Origin: Sediminibacillus halophilus
GTDB taxonomy: Bacteria > Bacillota > Bacilli > Bacillales > Amphibacillaceae
NCBI RefSeq assembly: GCF_900103695.1
Contig: NZ_FNHF01000001.1
Coordinates: 124,001-188,000, forward strand
Direction of reading: 5' to 3'
Length of the DNA stretch: 64,000 nucleotides
Below are positions 17,301-26,176 of this stretch, piece by piece. The notes under the pieces were generated by a model. The model saw nothing but the letters and a program-made list of their open reading frames with translations, was not told the origin of the DNA and did no database searches. Every line of letters starts with the position of its first letter. Within the stretch, counting starts at the first letter, position 1. The translations under genes were made by a program, and so were the position numbers.

Positions 17301-17337
17301 AGTCACTTGGACAAAATAATAGAAGCTTAAAAATCAA

Positions 17338-17388
17338 AGCCGGACGATAATTCGATATCCATTCGAACTCGTTCGGCTTTTGTTTTGT
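17338..17388 (+). terminator. Terminator, copy 2 of the repeated hairpin family
   Basis: AGCCGGACGA at 17338-17347 pairs with TCGTTCGGCT at 17369-17378 (one G-T pair), with an inner TTCGA/TCGAA pair, and a TTTGTTTTG tail. The bases TTCGAACTCGTTCGG are shared with copies 1 and 4. Confidence 0.88.
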
Positions 17389-17569
17389 GTTTATCAGACT
17401 GTCTGGCTCCCGTACTTATCTTTCACCTAAGCATTAAAGCAACTCTCTATGCAGAAATTTAAGCATTAAGAGGGTAAGAAGACGCCTTACATTTTTCTTT
17501 TAGAAGCGATAAATTGAGGGGTTTAAAAACACGTTCGGAAAGCTATAATGCTAATGGAAGGTGAAGCCC

Positions 17570-18178
17570 GTGGAAGGTCTGTTGTTTTATTGGATTTGCT
17601 GGTTGTTATGGATAGTCGCTACTTTTTTACTTAAAAAGAATACCACTAGATTTTATCTTTCTTTTGTGGTTCTTTTGCTTTTAAGCTGTTCAAATACAAG
17701 GATAACTATATGGGAATGTCAGTTGAATCTTGCACTAGTTGTTTCTTTCCTCTCTGGAGTTCTTTATCTTGCAAGGAAAAAGGATTGGATTTGGTTATTG
17801 TTTGGAAGCTTGTGCATGACTTTTTGTTATGTCGGTATTCTTCTTTGGGAATTGATCAGTCCGATTTGGCTATTTGTTCCCCGTTTGTTAATGATCCCGC
17901 TTATAGGACTTGTCTTGCTTTTATTCTTGGGAGAAACTCTGATCGAGAGGTGCATGGTTTGGTCCCTCGGCATCACCAGTGGTGAAATTCTTCATGGGTT
18001 GATAATGACTAGTTATGGTTTTCAACTTACAATCGGAGAACGATCATTTTTTGATTTGTTGTTTGTAGGTATAGCTTTTATCATTCTACTCAGACTAACT
18101 GTAGCTACGAAACAAAAGATAGACGTAGTTGCACAAACCATTGAACGAAAGCTTAAAATGAGGTGGAATCATGAATGA
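17570..18178 (+). CDS. yphA: YphA family membrane protein
   Basis: A 202-residue hydrophobic protein with about six membrane spans, of unknown function; position and length fit B. subtilis yphA. The GTG at 17570 is chosen because GGAAGGTG lies 7 bases upstream, whereas the GTG at 17561 lies inside that site. The C-terminus overlaps the next gene by 8 bases. It stands with two genes for a YIEGIA protein and its small partner; a role in spore formation is likely by context. Confidence 0.78.
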   Translation: MEGLLFYWICWLLWIVATFLLKKNTTRFYLSFVVLLLLSCSNTRITIWECQLNLALVVSFLSGVLYLARKKDWIWLLFGSLCMTFCYVGILLWELISPIWLFVPRLLMIPLIGLVLLLFLGETLIERCMVWSLGITSGEILHGLIMTSYGFQLTIGERSFFDLLFVGIAFIILLRLTVATKQKIDVVAQTIERKLKMRWNHE

Positions 18179-19067
18179 ATATACCTACCCGATTTTATTT
18201 GGAGTAGTGATCGGAACGATTGCCAGGCTTGTCATGTTACGAACAGATTACCGGCAATACCCGACCTACTTGCATGGTAAGGTCATCCACATTTCGTTAG
18301 GATTCATTGCGGCTTCGCTTGGTACAGTAGCAGTACCTGCCATAATGGAGAAAGAATTCACGGCCGTCACTTTTCTGACTATTGCTGCATCCCAGTTCAG
18401 GGAAGTTCGAAATATGGAGCGGAATACGTTGACTGAATTAGATGCTTACGAACTGGTTCCCAGGGGAAATACATACATAGAAGGAATAGCTGTGGCATTT
18501 GAAGGTAGAAACTATTTGGTCATTTTCACATCCTTTATTGCAACGCTAACTTATTTAGTATGGAATATCTGGTTTGCCATCATTGCCTCGCTTGTCTGCT
18601 ATCTCATCATTAGAAAATTCATGAGCGGAGCCACTTTAAAAGAACTGGTCGACATCGCGCATCATGAACTTCACTTCGAAGGTGCTGGTCTGTATGTCGA
18701 TAATATTTATATTATGAATATTGGGCTACCAAAGCGGCAGGAAGAAATTATGAAATATGGAATGGGATTTATCCTCACTCCAAAAAATTTCAATGTCCGT
18801 TCGACGATAGCCAATCTGGGACAGCGGCAAGCCATTCTTCATGATGCCTCTGTTTCTCTGGGGGTCTTTCGGGATTCCGGCACACCAGCACTGGTTCCTT
18901 TGATCAAGCGGGATTTGGATGATGGCCGTATTGGTGTTTTCATTTTGCCTCAGGATAAGGATATCGACAAGGCAAAACGAATAATCGGTGCAGTTCCGGT
19001 CTTGGAAAATGCAATCCGCATGCCCTCTGAATCAAAAGCAAATAAAAAGGGGGAAGATAAAGGATGA
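18171..19067 (+). CDS. yphB: YIEGIA family membrane protein (YphB/SeaA-like)
   Basis: A 298-residue protein named after the motif YIEGIAVAFEGRNYLVIF, which is present at about residues 103-120. Hydrophobic segments lie at about 5-20, 38-57, 120-150; the C-terminal half is soluble (PKRQEEIMKYGMGFILTP, VLENAIRMPSESK). I recall the B. subtilis counterpart as SeaA, linked to spore envelope assembly; the biochemical function is unknown. It overlaps yphA by 8 bases and the next gene by 4, so the three are translationally coupled. Confidence 0.82.
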   Translation: MNEYTYPILFGVVIGTIARLVMLRTDYRQYPTYLHGKVIHISLGFIAASLGTVAVPAIMEKEFTAVTFLTIAASQFREVRNMERNTLTELDAYELVPRGNTYIEGIAVAFEGRNYLVIFTSFIATLTYLVWNIWFAIIASLVCYLIIRKFMSGATLKELVDIAHHELHFEGAGLYVDNIYIMNIGLPKRQEEIMKYGMGFILTPKNFNVRSTIANLGQRQAILHDASVSLGVFRDSGTPALVPLIKRDLDDGRIGVFILPQDKDIDKAKRIIGAVPVLENAIRMPSESKANKKGEDKG

Positions 19068-19249
19068 AAATGGAAAAGGCGATATTAGCGGTCATCACCC
19101 TTAACAAAGAAAAAATTGACGGCGGAGCCCCTATCTTTTTGTGTGATACACAGGAAGAGATGGAAAAAGTGGCCGCTAATTTAGAAGCGATACTGGACGG
19201 GATAAGTCATGCACTCAGTGATCAGTTGTATATCATTGTCAAACATTGA
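19064..19249 (+). CDS. Small protein, capping complex subunit for YIEGIA
   Basis: A 61-residue soluble protein. It matches the small family named as capping complex subunit for YIEGIA, and lies as expected directly after the YIEGIA gene, overlapping it by 4 bases (ATGA). AAAAAGGGGG precedes the ATG at good distance. No signal peptide or membrane span is visible. The function is inferred only from the conserved pairing. Confidence 0.75.
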   Translation: MKMEKAILAVITLNKEKIDGGAPIFLCDTQEEMEKVAANLEAILDGISHALSDQLYIIVKH

Positions 19250-19405
19250 TATACAGCTTTTTTACATACTGGGAATTGGCTTAAGGCCATGCCGTATCAA
19301 AAAGCGTTGTTTAAAAATTCCTCATTTGCTAAAATAGAAAAGTTAGAGCCTTCGGTTTTACATGGAATGATAGAAGTAATAGTAGAAAGAAAGGATGAAC
19401 CTTTC

Positions 19406-20716
19406 ATGAGGAAATCAATTGTAGCAATAGTCGGCCGTCCGAATGTCGGAAAATCAACCATTTTCAACCGGTTGGTCGGTGAAAGAATTTCCATAGTCGA
19501 AGATATACCCGGAGTAACCAGAGATCGTATTTATTCGCAGGCAGAGTGGCTGACCACCAACTTTAACCTGATTGATACCGGAGGAATCGAAATCGGTGAT
19601 GAACCACTGCTTGTACAAATGCGCGAGCAGGCAGAAGTGGCCATCAATGAAGCTGACGTGATCATCTTTATGGTGAACGGTCGAGAAGGAATGACAGCGG
19701 CCGATGAGGAAGTGGCCAAGTTGTTGTTTAAATCGAATAAACCTGTCGTACTGGCAGTTAATAAAGTAGATAACCCGGAAATGCGCGATCAGATTTATGA
19801 ATTTTATTCGCTTGGATTCGGTGAACCCTTCCCAATTTCCGGAACACATGGTTTGGGTTTAGGAGATTTGCTGGATGAAGTCGTAAAACACTTCCCAGAG
19901 CTTGAACAGGCGGATGAAGATGATTTAACTATCCACTTCAGTCTTATTGGCCGCCCGAATGTCGGCAAGTCCTCCTTGGTGAATGCACTGCTCAACCAAG
20001 AGCGTGTTATTGTCAGTGATATAGCTGGCACCACACGGGATGCTGTCGATACCCCGTTTACTAAGGATGGCAGGGATTACGTAATCATCGACACTGCAGG
20101 AATGCGAAAACGCGGGAAAATTTACGAGACTACTGAGAAATACAGTATCTTACGGGCTTTAAAGGCAATTGAACGTTCGGATGTTGTGTTAACTTTAATC
20201 GATGCGGAAACAGGCATCATCGAACAGGATAAAAAAATAGCCGGATATGCGCATGAAGCTGGAAAAGCCGTCGTCATCGTCGTCAACAAGTGGGACACCG
20301 TAGAGAAAAGTGAAAAGGCGATGAAAGAATTTGAAGATCAAATCAGAGCCCATTTCCAATTTCTCGACTATGCACCGATCGTATTCTTGTCTGCAAAAAC
20401 AAAAAAACGAATTCATACTTTGCTTCCTCGCGTTCTTGAAGCCAGTGAAAATCATGCCAAACGTGTGGAGACCAATGTATTAAATGATGTCATCATGGAT
20501 GCTCTGGCAATGAATCCTACTCCGACTGTGAAAGGACAGCGATTGAAGATTTTGTATGCGACTCAGGTCGCTGTCAAACCGCCCAGTTTTGTTGTATTTG
20601 TAAACGACCCGGAATTGATGCACTTCTCTTACGAACGGTTTTTGGAAAACAGAATTAGAGAAGCCTTTGGATTTGAAGGCACACCAATAAAGATTTTCGC
20701 AAGACGTAGAAAATAA
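19406..20716 (+). CDS. der: Ribosome biogenesis GTPase Der (EngA)
   Basis: A 436-residue protein with two GTPase domains in tandem and a KH-like C-terminus, needed for maturation of the large ribosomal subunit. Both G1 motifs are GRPNVGKS (at about residues 10-17 and 184-191); G3 motifs are DTGGIE and [11 protein letters not shown]4 motifs are NKVD and NKWD. The start at 19406 follows AAAGGATG and gives the exact usual length; the open frame extends 39 codons further upstream without support. Confidence 0.97.
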   Translation: MRKSIVAIVGRPNVGKSTIFNRLVGERISIVEDIPGVTRDRIYSQAEWLTTNFNLIDTGGIEIGDEPLLVQMREQAEVAINEADVIIFMVNGREGMTAADEEVAKLLFKSNKPVVLAVNKVDNPEMRDQIYEFYSLGFGEPFPISGTHGLGLGDLLDEVVKHFPELEQADEDDLTIHFSLIGRPNVGKSSLVNALLNQERVIVSDIAGTTRDAVDTPFTKDGRDYVIIDTAGMRKRGKIYETTEKYSILRALKAIERSDVVLTLIDAETGIIEQDKKIAGYAHEAGKAVVIVVNKWDTVEKSEKAMKEFEDQIRAHFQFLDYAPIVFLSAKTKKRIHTLLPRVLEASENHAKRVETNVLNDVIMDALAMNPTPTVKGQRLKILYATQVAVKPPSFVVFVNDPELMHFSYERFLENRIREAFGFEGTPIKIFARRRK

Positions 20717-20728
20717 GGAGGAGATTCC

Positions 20729-21769
20729 GTGGAAAAAGTTGCTGTATTAGGAGCGGGAAGCTGGGGGACAGCCCTTGCCATGGTACTGGCAGATAATCAA
20801 CATGATGTACGCTTGTGGTCCCATAAAAAAGACCATGCAGCTGCCATCAATGATACCAGGCAAAATGAACGTTACTTACCAGGAGTGCAGCTGCCATCAG
20901 GAATTACAGCTTTTCATGATTTAGCTGAAGCCGTACAAGATGTTTCCACCGTCATTTTGGTTGTTCCAACCAAAGCAATAAGAGACGTTTGCCGTCAATT
21001 GAACAAGGTTCTCGATCGGAAGATCACCCTTGCTCATGGAACAAAAGGTATAGAACCGGGATCTTTTAAACGGGTTTCAGAAATGATCGACGAGGAGTTA
21101 TCTAATCAGTTATATGATAAAGTCGTCGTATTGTCAGGACCTAGTCACGCAGAAGAAGTAAGTCAAAGACAACCGACGACACTGACAGCATCATCTGAGA
21201 ATCTTGAAGAGGCGAAAAAGGTTCAGGATTTATTCATTAATGGCAATTTGCGCGTGTACACGAGTCCGGATATGATTGGAGTGGAATTAGGTGGAGCCCT
21301 GAAAAATATTATCGCTCTCGGCGCAGGGATATCGGACGGGCTGGGATACGGGGATAATGCTAAAGCTGCTTTGATCACCCGTGGTTTGGCAGAAATCGCC
21401 AGACTCGGTACATCGATGGGAGCAAACCCGCTTACATTTCTAGGATTAACAGGTGTAGGAGATTTGATTGTCACTTGTACGAGCGTACACAGTAGGAATT
21501 GGAAAGCCGGAAACCTGTTAGGGAAAGGGAAAAAGCTTGATGACGTGTTGGAACATATGGGTATGGTGGTGGAAGGAGTACGGACCACACAAGCTGCACA
21601 TCAGCTTGCAGAATCTCAAGAGATCGACATGCCGATAACGGATGGTTTGTTCCGTATTTTGTTTGAAGACGCTGCTCCAAGAGATGTAGTGGACCAATTG
21701 ATGACACGGGTAAGACGTCAGGAAATGGAAGACCTATCGGCAATTCTTAATAATCGTATTTCTGATTAA
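20729..21769 (+). CDS. gpsA: Glycerol-3-phosphate dehydrogenase [NAD(P)+]
   Basis: A 346-residue enzyme making sn-glycerol-3-phosphate for phospholipids. The nucleotide-binding motif VLGAGSWGTALA is at about residues 6-17; the substrate-binding region GVELGGALKNIIALGAGISDG contains the catalytic Lys. A GTG start 6 bases after AAGGAGGAG. Only 12 bases separate it from der, so the two are probably in one operon. Confidence 0.96.
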   Translation: MEKVAVLGAGSWGTALAMVLADNQHDVRLWSHKKDHAAAINDTRQNERYLPGVQLPSGITAFHDLAEAVQDVSTVILVVPTKAIRDVCRQLNKVLDRKITLAHGTKGIEPGSFKRVSEMIDEELSNQLYDKVVVLSGPSHAEEVSQRQPTTLTASSENLEEAKKVQDLFINGNLRVYTSPDMIGVELGGALKNIIALGAGISDGLGYGDNAKAALITRGLAEIARLGTSMGANPLTFLGLTGVGDLIVTCTSVHSRNWKAGNLLGKGKKLDDVLEHMGMVVEGVRTTQAAHQLAESQEIDMPITDGLFRILFEDAAPRDVVDQLMTRVRRQEMEDLSAILNNRISD

Positions 21770-21827
21770 CACGCTGCTACTCCCCTTGCATATAATGTTG
21801 GGAAGACGAAGGCAAGGAGGAATGCAC

Positions 21828-22088
21828 GTGAGCGACTTTCAGAAAAATATGTTTGACCAGATCCAAAAGAACTCCAATATCAAGCCCGATCAAATTTTCA
21901 AAGTAGCAGAGTCTGTAAAAAACGCAGACTTTTCAGATGAAAAAACGGTAAGAAGGCTGGTCAAGCAATTAGCCAAAATGGCAGATAAGCCTATTTCGAA
22001 AGAAAAAGAGGATAAAATCGTCAAGTCGATTGTAGGCAATAAAATGCCAGCAGATATGAATTCGCTGGGAAAGCTGTTTAAAAAGTAG
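21828..22088 (+). CDS. Stage VI sporulation protein F-like protein
   Basis: An 86-residue small protein resembling SpoVIF: it shares the pattern DEKTVRRLVKQLAKMADKPISKEKEDKIV and the repeated short helices seen in SpoVIF, which in B. subtilis promotes late coat assembly through GerE. The GTG at 21828 has 7-base spacing from AAGGAGG; the in-frame ATG at 21822 is too close. It is separated from gpsA by 58 bases and followed by a strong terminator. Its distance from B. subtilis spoVIF (located elsewhere) leaves it open whether it is an orthologue or a paralogue. Confidence 0.72.
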   Translation: MSDFQKNMFDQIQKNSNIKPDQIFKVAESVKNADFSDEKTVRRLVKQLAKMADKPISKEKEDKIVKSIVGNKMPADMNSLGKLFKK

Positions 22089-22188
22089 CAGAGACTGGGC
22101 AAAGTGATGATACAAAGTGGATAAGGCTCGCATAATATAAATCGCACAAGCATTCATTTTAGAGCCGCAATGGGTATTATTTAGTCGC

Positions 22189-22226
22189 ACCGAGGTAGAT
22201 TCTGCCCCTTCTACCTCGGTTTTTTA
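22189..22226 (+). terminator. Strong terminator before yphE
   Basis: A perfect 11-bp stem (ACCGAGGTAGA at 22189-22199, TCTACCTCGGT at 22210-22220) followed by a T run. Confidence 0.94.
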
Positions 22227-22299
22227 TATTTGTAAGGTGTAGGTGCTTTATCTCTGTATAAAAAAATTGCTTTTTTACATAACTGCCAAAAATGGATTA

Positions 22300-22308
22300 T
22301 GTTATAAT
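22300..22308 (+). promoter_or_regulatory. Extended -10 promoter element for yphE
   Basis: TGTTATAAT gives a perfect TATAAT with a TGn extension, 50 bases upstream of the yphE start. No good -35 at 17 bases, as is allowed for extended -10 promoters. Confidence 0.6.
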
Positions 22309-22357
22309 ATCTAAAGCATATTTGTCTTGTCCGATTGTATGTAGAGGAGTGAAAAAC

Positions 22358-22555
22358 ATGTCAGAATCCATGTTGAATATGTATATTTCCTTCGGGGGAA
22401 TTATTTTTTTGTTCTTGGCTATTGGCTTAATTTTACTTAGCAGATACAAATTAAAAGGTGTTTTTGCCGGCATAGTGGCATTTCTTGCTTACATCTTTTT
22501 AGTTGTCGGCGGATTGATTATTTTTTATATTGTCTTTAGCGGGCCGACAGGCTGA
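22358..22555 (+). CDS. yphE: Small two-span membrane protein, YphE/DUF2768-like
   Basis: A 65-residue protein with two membrane spans (about residues 8-27 and 34-60) separated by a short basic loop (SRYKLKG). Function unknown. Position between the gpsA region and yphF corresponds to B. subtilis yphE. The ATG at 22358 follows GAGGAGTG; the longer frame upstream has no ribosome-binding site. Confidence 0.75.
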   Translation: MSESMLNMYISFGGIIFLFLAIGLILLSRYKLKGVFAGIVAFLAYIFLVVGGLIIFYIVFSGPTG

Positions 22556-22620
22556 TTGAATATATAGGAAACAGAGCGTATCTGTTGTTTTAACGCTTTG
22601 CTGTTTAGGAGGATTTAGGA

Positions 22621-23352
22621 ATGAAATGGTTCATGGCTGTAGGCTTAATGGTTATGGCGCTTTTGCTAAGTGGCTGCTTGTACCCGAATGATCAATTAAC
22701 GAAAAACCAGGTGCCCAACGAGGTGCAACTGCAAACGATTCAGCAGGCTGTCACGCAGTACAAGGAAGATAATCAGGGTCTTGTCCCGATAAAAACAAAA
22801 CCTAGCGATACCCCGATTTTCCAAAAATACTTGCTTGATTTCACAGCCCTCAAACAAGGTGGCTATATTTCCAGTATTCCTGGAACTGCTTTCGAAAATG
22901 GCGGCATTTATCAGTATGTGTTGATTAATCCGGAAGAAAACCCCAAGGTCAAATTGATCGATTTGCGGATCTCGCAACAAGTGCGGACGGTCAGGAGGCA
23001 GGTTGATTTGTATCGGGATGAACATCTTTATCCCCCTTTTGGTGAACAAATAGCCGATGGGGTTTACCAAATCAACTATGATAAGATGGACATGGATGAA
23101 AAACCTCAGATTCAAAGCCCGTATTCGCAGAAGAATCTGTCACTAGTGATGGACGTGAACGGGGAAGTTTATGTCGATTACAGTCCGGACCTGTATGAAG
23201 CGATTAAGTCGTATGAACATAGCTTTGAAAACGGCGATGATATCCGATATATTCTTCCTGAGAACACACCTTTCGTTCCGGCTTATTCGCTGCCTTACAC
23301 AATTGAAGGGGAAGAGCCGGTATTCCGACCTGAATTAACGACTGCGGAATGA
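22621..23352 (+). CDS. yphF: Lipoprotein YphF
   Basis: A 243-residue exported lipoprotein. The N-terminus has the lipobox LLLSGC with Cys at residue 19, so the mature protein is anchored to the outer face of the membrane. The body shows no known catalytic motif. It contains a repeated pattern of helix and Tyr/Pro-rich strands (TIQQAVTQYKEDNQGLVPI and VRRQVDLYRDEHLYPPFG), suggesting two related halves. AGGAGGATTTAGG precedes the ATG. Matches B. subtilis yphF, just upstream of spoIVA. Function unknown. Confidence 0.85.
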   Translation: MKWFMAVGLMVMALLLSGCLYPNDQLTKNQVPNEVQLQTIQQAVTQYKEDNQGLVPIKTKPSDTPIFQKYLLDFTALKQGGYISSIPGTAFENGGIYQYVLINPEENPKVKLIDLRISQQVRTVRRQVDLYRDEHLYPPFGEQIADGVYQINYDKMDMDEKPQIQSPYSQKNLSLVMDVNGEVYVDYSPDLYEAIKSYEHSFENGDDIRYILPENTPFVPAYSLPYTIEGEEPVFRPELTTAE

Positions 23353-23371
23353 AATTGACTTCGAATAATTT

Positions 23372-23407
23372 ATCCCTTGCTGCATATAATGTGGCAAGGG
23401 ATTTTGT
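23372..23407 (+). terminator. Terminator after yphF
   Basis: ATCCCTTGC at 23372-23380 pairs perfectly with GCAAGGGAT at 23394-23402, followed by a short T run. Confidence 0.85.
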
Positions 23408-23656
23408 ATGTTACATAAAGTAAGCTGCATTCTCCTGGCTCGTGACATGAGCTAACAGTTTACCAGCGTGTCATGCTCTGCTCTTGCAGCAATTCAAGTC
23501 TTTAGTGTCCACGCGGAGGCGGAATAAAGCTGCCTGACGGGGTTGTGGGCAAGGCGTTTTCATTCCATATCAACTTTGGAATTGCCGGAAGAAATACCCG
23601 TAACAAAAACCTTATGTCTTTCTTTCTTTTTATTTTCAACTTTTTCAATTAAACAA

Positions 23657-23687
23657 GTCATATTTTGATAGGACAACGTCATAGAAT
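23657..23687 (+). promoter_or_regulatory. Sigma-E-type promoter for spoIVA
   Basis: GTCATATT at 23657-23664 and CATAGAAT at 23680-23687 are 15 bases apart. They fit the sigma-E consensus (-35 with ATATT, -10 CATANAAT). spoIVA is under sigma-E in B. subtilis. It lies about 55 bases before the start codon. Confidence 0.75.
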
Positions 23688-23742
23688 TTAAATGTCAAAG
23701 ATTCGTAACGTTCTATGGCGAAGTAGACCGGGAGGGGATTTT

Positions 23743-25221
23743 TTGGAAAGAGTAGATATTTTTAAAGATATCTCGAAACGGACCAATGGAGATATTTACC
23801 TGGGAGTAGTGGGTGCTGTCCGTACGGGTAAGTCGACCTTCATTAAAAAGTTTATGGAACTCGTAGTTTTGCCAAACATTCAGGATGAAGGAGAAAGAGC
23901 AAGAGCACAGGATGAATTGCCGCAAAGCGCAGCTGGAAAAACTATTATGACTACCGAGCCTAAGTTTGTACCGAATCAAGCTGTTTCAATTCAAGTGGAT
24001 GAGGGTCTTGATGTGAATGTAAGGGTCGTCGATTGCGTCGGTTATACGGTGAAGGGTGCCAAAGGTTTTGAAGATGAAAACGGTCCGCGAATGATCAACA
24101 CACCTTGGTATGAAGAACCAATCCCATTTCATGATGCAGCTGAAATTGGTACCAGGAAAGTCATTCAAGAACATTCAACCATCGGAGTGGTCGTCACCAC
24201 TGACGGATCGATTGGTGAAATTCCCCGAGAAGATTATTTAGAGTCCGAAGCCAGAGTAGTAGAAGAATTAAAAGAAGTAGGCAAACCATTTATCATGGTG
24301 ATCAACTCTGTCCAGCCTTATAAACAGGATACAGAACTATTGCGGTTGGAGTTAACCGAAAAATATGATATACCGGTTTTGGCCATGAGTGTGGAAAGCA
24401 TGGAAGAACACGACGTTTATAACGTGTTACGGGAAGCACTGTATGAATTCCCAGTTCTTGAGGTCAATGTCAACCTCCCAAGCTGGGTAATGGTTTTGAA
24501 CGAAGATCATTGGCTTCGCGAAAATTACCAATCTGCCATACAGGAAACAGTCAGAGACATAAAAAGGTTGAGAGACGTCGATCGAGTAGTCGGGAACTTC
24601 AGTGATTATGACTATATCGACGATGCCAAGCTAGCTGGAATGGAAATGGGTGAAGGGGTAGCAGAAATTGACTTACAGGCACCCGATCACTTATACGATC
24701 AAGTGTTAAAAGAAATTGTTGGAGAGGAGATCAGGGGGAAAGACCATCTCCTTGAACTGATGCAGGACTTTGCAAATGCCAAGCGAGAATATGATCAGGT
24801 TGCAGAAGCACTGCAAATGGTCAAACAAACTGGTTATGGCGTTGCTGCTCCAACCTTGCAGGATATGGTGCTTGATGAACCGGAAATTATCCGACAGGGC
24901 TCTCGTTTCGGTGTACGACTGAAAGCTGTAGCACCGTCGATACACATGATTAAAGTGGATGTAGAATCAGAATTTGCTCCGATTATCGGGACGGAGAAAC
25001 AAAGCGAGGAATTGGTACGATATCTCATGCAGGATTTTGAAGAAGATCCTTTGTCCATTTGGGAATCGGACATCTTTGGAAGATCATTAAGCTCCATTGT
25101 GCGAGAGGGAATACAAGCGAAATTATCCTTGATGCCGGAAAATGCCCGATATAAATTAAAAGAAACACTGGAACGTATCATCAATGAAGGTTCCGGTGGA
25201 TTAATAGCAATTATTCTTTAG
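23743..25221 (+). CDS. spoIVA: Stage IV sporulation protein A, coat basement-layer ATPase
   Basis: A 492-residue protein that polymerises on the forespore surface with ATP hydrolysis and forms the base of the spore coat. The Walker A box VGAVRTGKST is at about residues 23-32; the segment RVVDCVGYTVKGAKG is the Walker B/switch region. The highly conserved C-terminus (SIVREGIQAKLSLMPENARY and GSGGLIAIIL) is intact. The TTG at 23743, preceded by GGGAGGGG, matches the family start; the open frame 17 codons upstream is not used in homologues. Confidence 0.97.
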   Translation: MERVDIFKDISKRTNGDIYLGVVGAVRTGKSTFIKKFMELVVLPNIQDEGERARAQDELPQSAAGKTIMTTEPKFVPNQAVSIQVDEGLDVNVRVVDCVGYTVKGAKGFEDENGPRMINTPWYEEPIPFHDAAEIGTRKVIQEHSTIGVVVTTDGSIGEIPREDYLESEARVVEELKEVGKPFIMVINSVQPYKQDTELLRLELTEKYDIPVLAMSVESMEEHDVYNVLREALYEFPVLEVNVNLPSWVMVLNEDHWLRENYQSAIQETVRDIKRLRDVDRVVGNFSDYDYIDDAKLAGMEMGEGVAEIDLQAPDHLYDQVLKEIVGEEIRGKDHLLELMQDFANAKREYDQVAEALQMVKQTGYGVAAPTLQDMVLDEPEIIRQGSRFGVRLKAVAPSIHMIKVDVESEFAPIIGTEKQSEELVRYLMQDFEEDPLSIWESDIFGRSLSSIVREGIQAKLSLMPENARYKLKETLERIINEGSGGLIAIIL

Positions 25222-25250
25222 CGGCTTGCTCAAGGCCGCTTTTTTGTTTT
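25220..25250 (+). terminator. Terminator after spoIVA
   Basis: AGCGGC at 25220-25225 pairs with GCCGCT at 25235-25240, overlapping the stop codon, followed by six T and a second T run. Confidence 0.9.
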
Positions 25251-25725
25251 TACGGAAAAAATCCATAAGGATACAATCCTTCTATTACCTTAGGGGTTCC
25301 AAATACTCGATCTACACCTAAGGTTATGTTACTTATCTCCATAAAACTTTTGAATCGCAGAGCAGTATGAAAAATAATGACCACGCACCTTTCAATGGAC
25401 TAATTGGATGAATTATGCCAAAAAAAGCAATTAATTTAACGAATATGTAGATTTTTTTCTATCAAAGCGCCGAAACTGCTTGCCGCCAGTATTCAACTGT
25501 GATACTATCCAAATATGCCCGGGCTTAATAATTATAGGAAATCGAAACAAAAAATGAATAAAGTTGCTGATTTTTGTTGAAATTCCTTAAAAACTCGGTT
25601 ATTATAAGCCATGTCATCTTTTTAACAGGTGACGGAGGTATAAAATACTTAATAAATGTGAACAAATGGAAGTATGACTTCATTGTTCGAAACAGGTAAG
25701 CAAAGATTGGGAGGAGGTGAATGTC
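25251..25725. other. Long leader/intergenic region before hbs
   Basis: About 475 bases without a supported gene. It includes a sigma-A promoter at 25577-25605, giving an untranslated leader of roughly 110 bases, and the AGGAGG site of hbs. A long 5' leader is also known for B. subtilis hbs. Nothing else recognised. Confidence 0.6.
25577..25605 (+). promoter_or_regulatory. Sigma-A-type promoter for hbs
   Basis: TTGAAA at 25577-25582 and TATTAT at 25600-25605 with the ideal 17-base spacing. Confidence 0.75.
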
Positions 25726-25998
25726 ATGAACAAAACTGAACTAATTAACACAGTCGCAGAAAGAAGCGATCTTTCTAAAAAAGATGCTACTAAAGCTGTA
25801 GACGCAGTTTTTGAATCTATCATGGATTCACTTAAAGACGGTGAGAAAGTACAATTGATTGGTTTCGGAAACTTTGAGGTGCGCGAACGTGCTGCTCGTA
25901 AAGGACGTAACCCTCAAACAGGAGATGAAATTGAAATCCCTGCAAGCAAGGTTCCTGCTTTCAAACCGGGTAAAGCCCTGAAAGATAATGTAAAATAA
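25726..25998 (+). CDS. hbs: DNA-binding protein HU (HBsu)
   Basis: A 90-residue HU-type histone-like protein, the main nucleoid protein. Typical parts are MNKTELI at the start, [20 protein letters not shown] and [25 protein letters not shown], with the DNA-intercalating Pro in RNPQTG. The ATG at 25726 is 8 bases after GGGAGGAGG; the GTG at 25717 lies closer than expected. Codon use is biased as in highly expressed genes. Monocistronic, between a strong promoter and a strong terminator. Confidence 0.97.
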   Translation: MNKTELINTVAERSDLSKKDATKAVDAVFESIMDSLKDGEKVQLIGFGNFEVRERAARKGRNPQTGDEIEIPASKVPAFKPGKALKDNVK

Positions 25999-26018
25999 TT
26001 TACATAAGGGCAAAAAGG

Positions 26019-26048
26019 GTGCGATTTAAAGCACCCTTTTTATTTTTG
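26019..26048 (+). terminator. Terminator after hbs
   Basis: GGGTGC at 26019-26024 pairs with GCACCC at 26033-26038; long T run follows. Flanking A and T runs lengthen the stem. Confidence 0.93.
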
Positions 26049-26116
26049 CTCAATTTGAGTTGCTTTCCTGACTATCTAATTGTTGAGGTGCTTTAGGCGA
26101 TAACCTGGGGGAGTTA

Positions 26117-26125
26117 TGTTATAAT
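26117..26125 (+). promoter_or_regulatory. Extended -10 promoter element for hepS-menH-hepT
   Basis: TGTTATAAT, identical to the element before yphE, 52 bases upstream of the hepS start. Confidence 0.55.
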
Positions 26126-26176
26126 ATAGATTAGACAAGATTGGGAATATGCATGAAAGGGCTTGGGGTGATTACG

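Larger units (their letters stand above)
23353..23742. other. Intergenic region between yphF and spoIVA
   Basis: It holds the yphF terminator (23372-23407) and a sigma-E-type promoter for spoIVA (23657-23687). The part from 23410 to 23640 contains no open frame I trust and no repeat shared with the rest of the window. Confidence 0.6.
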
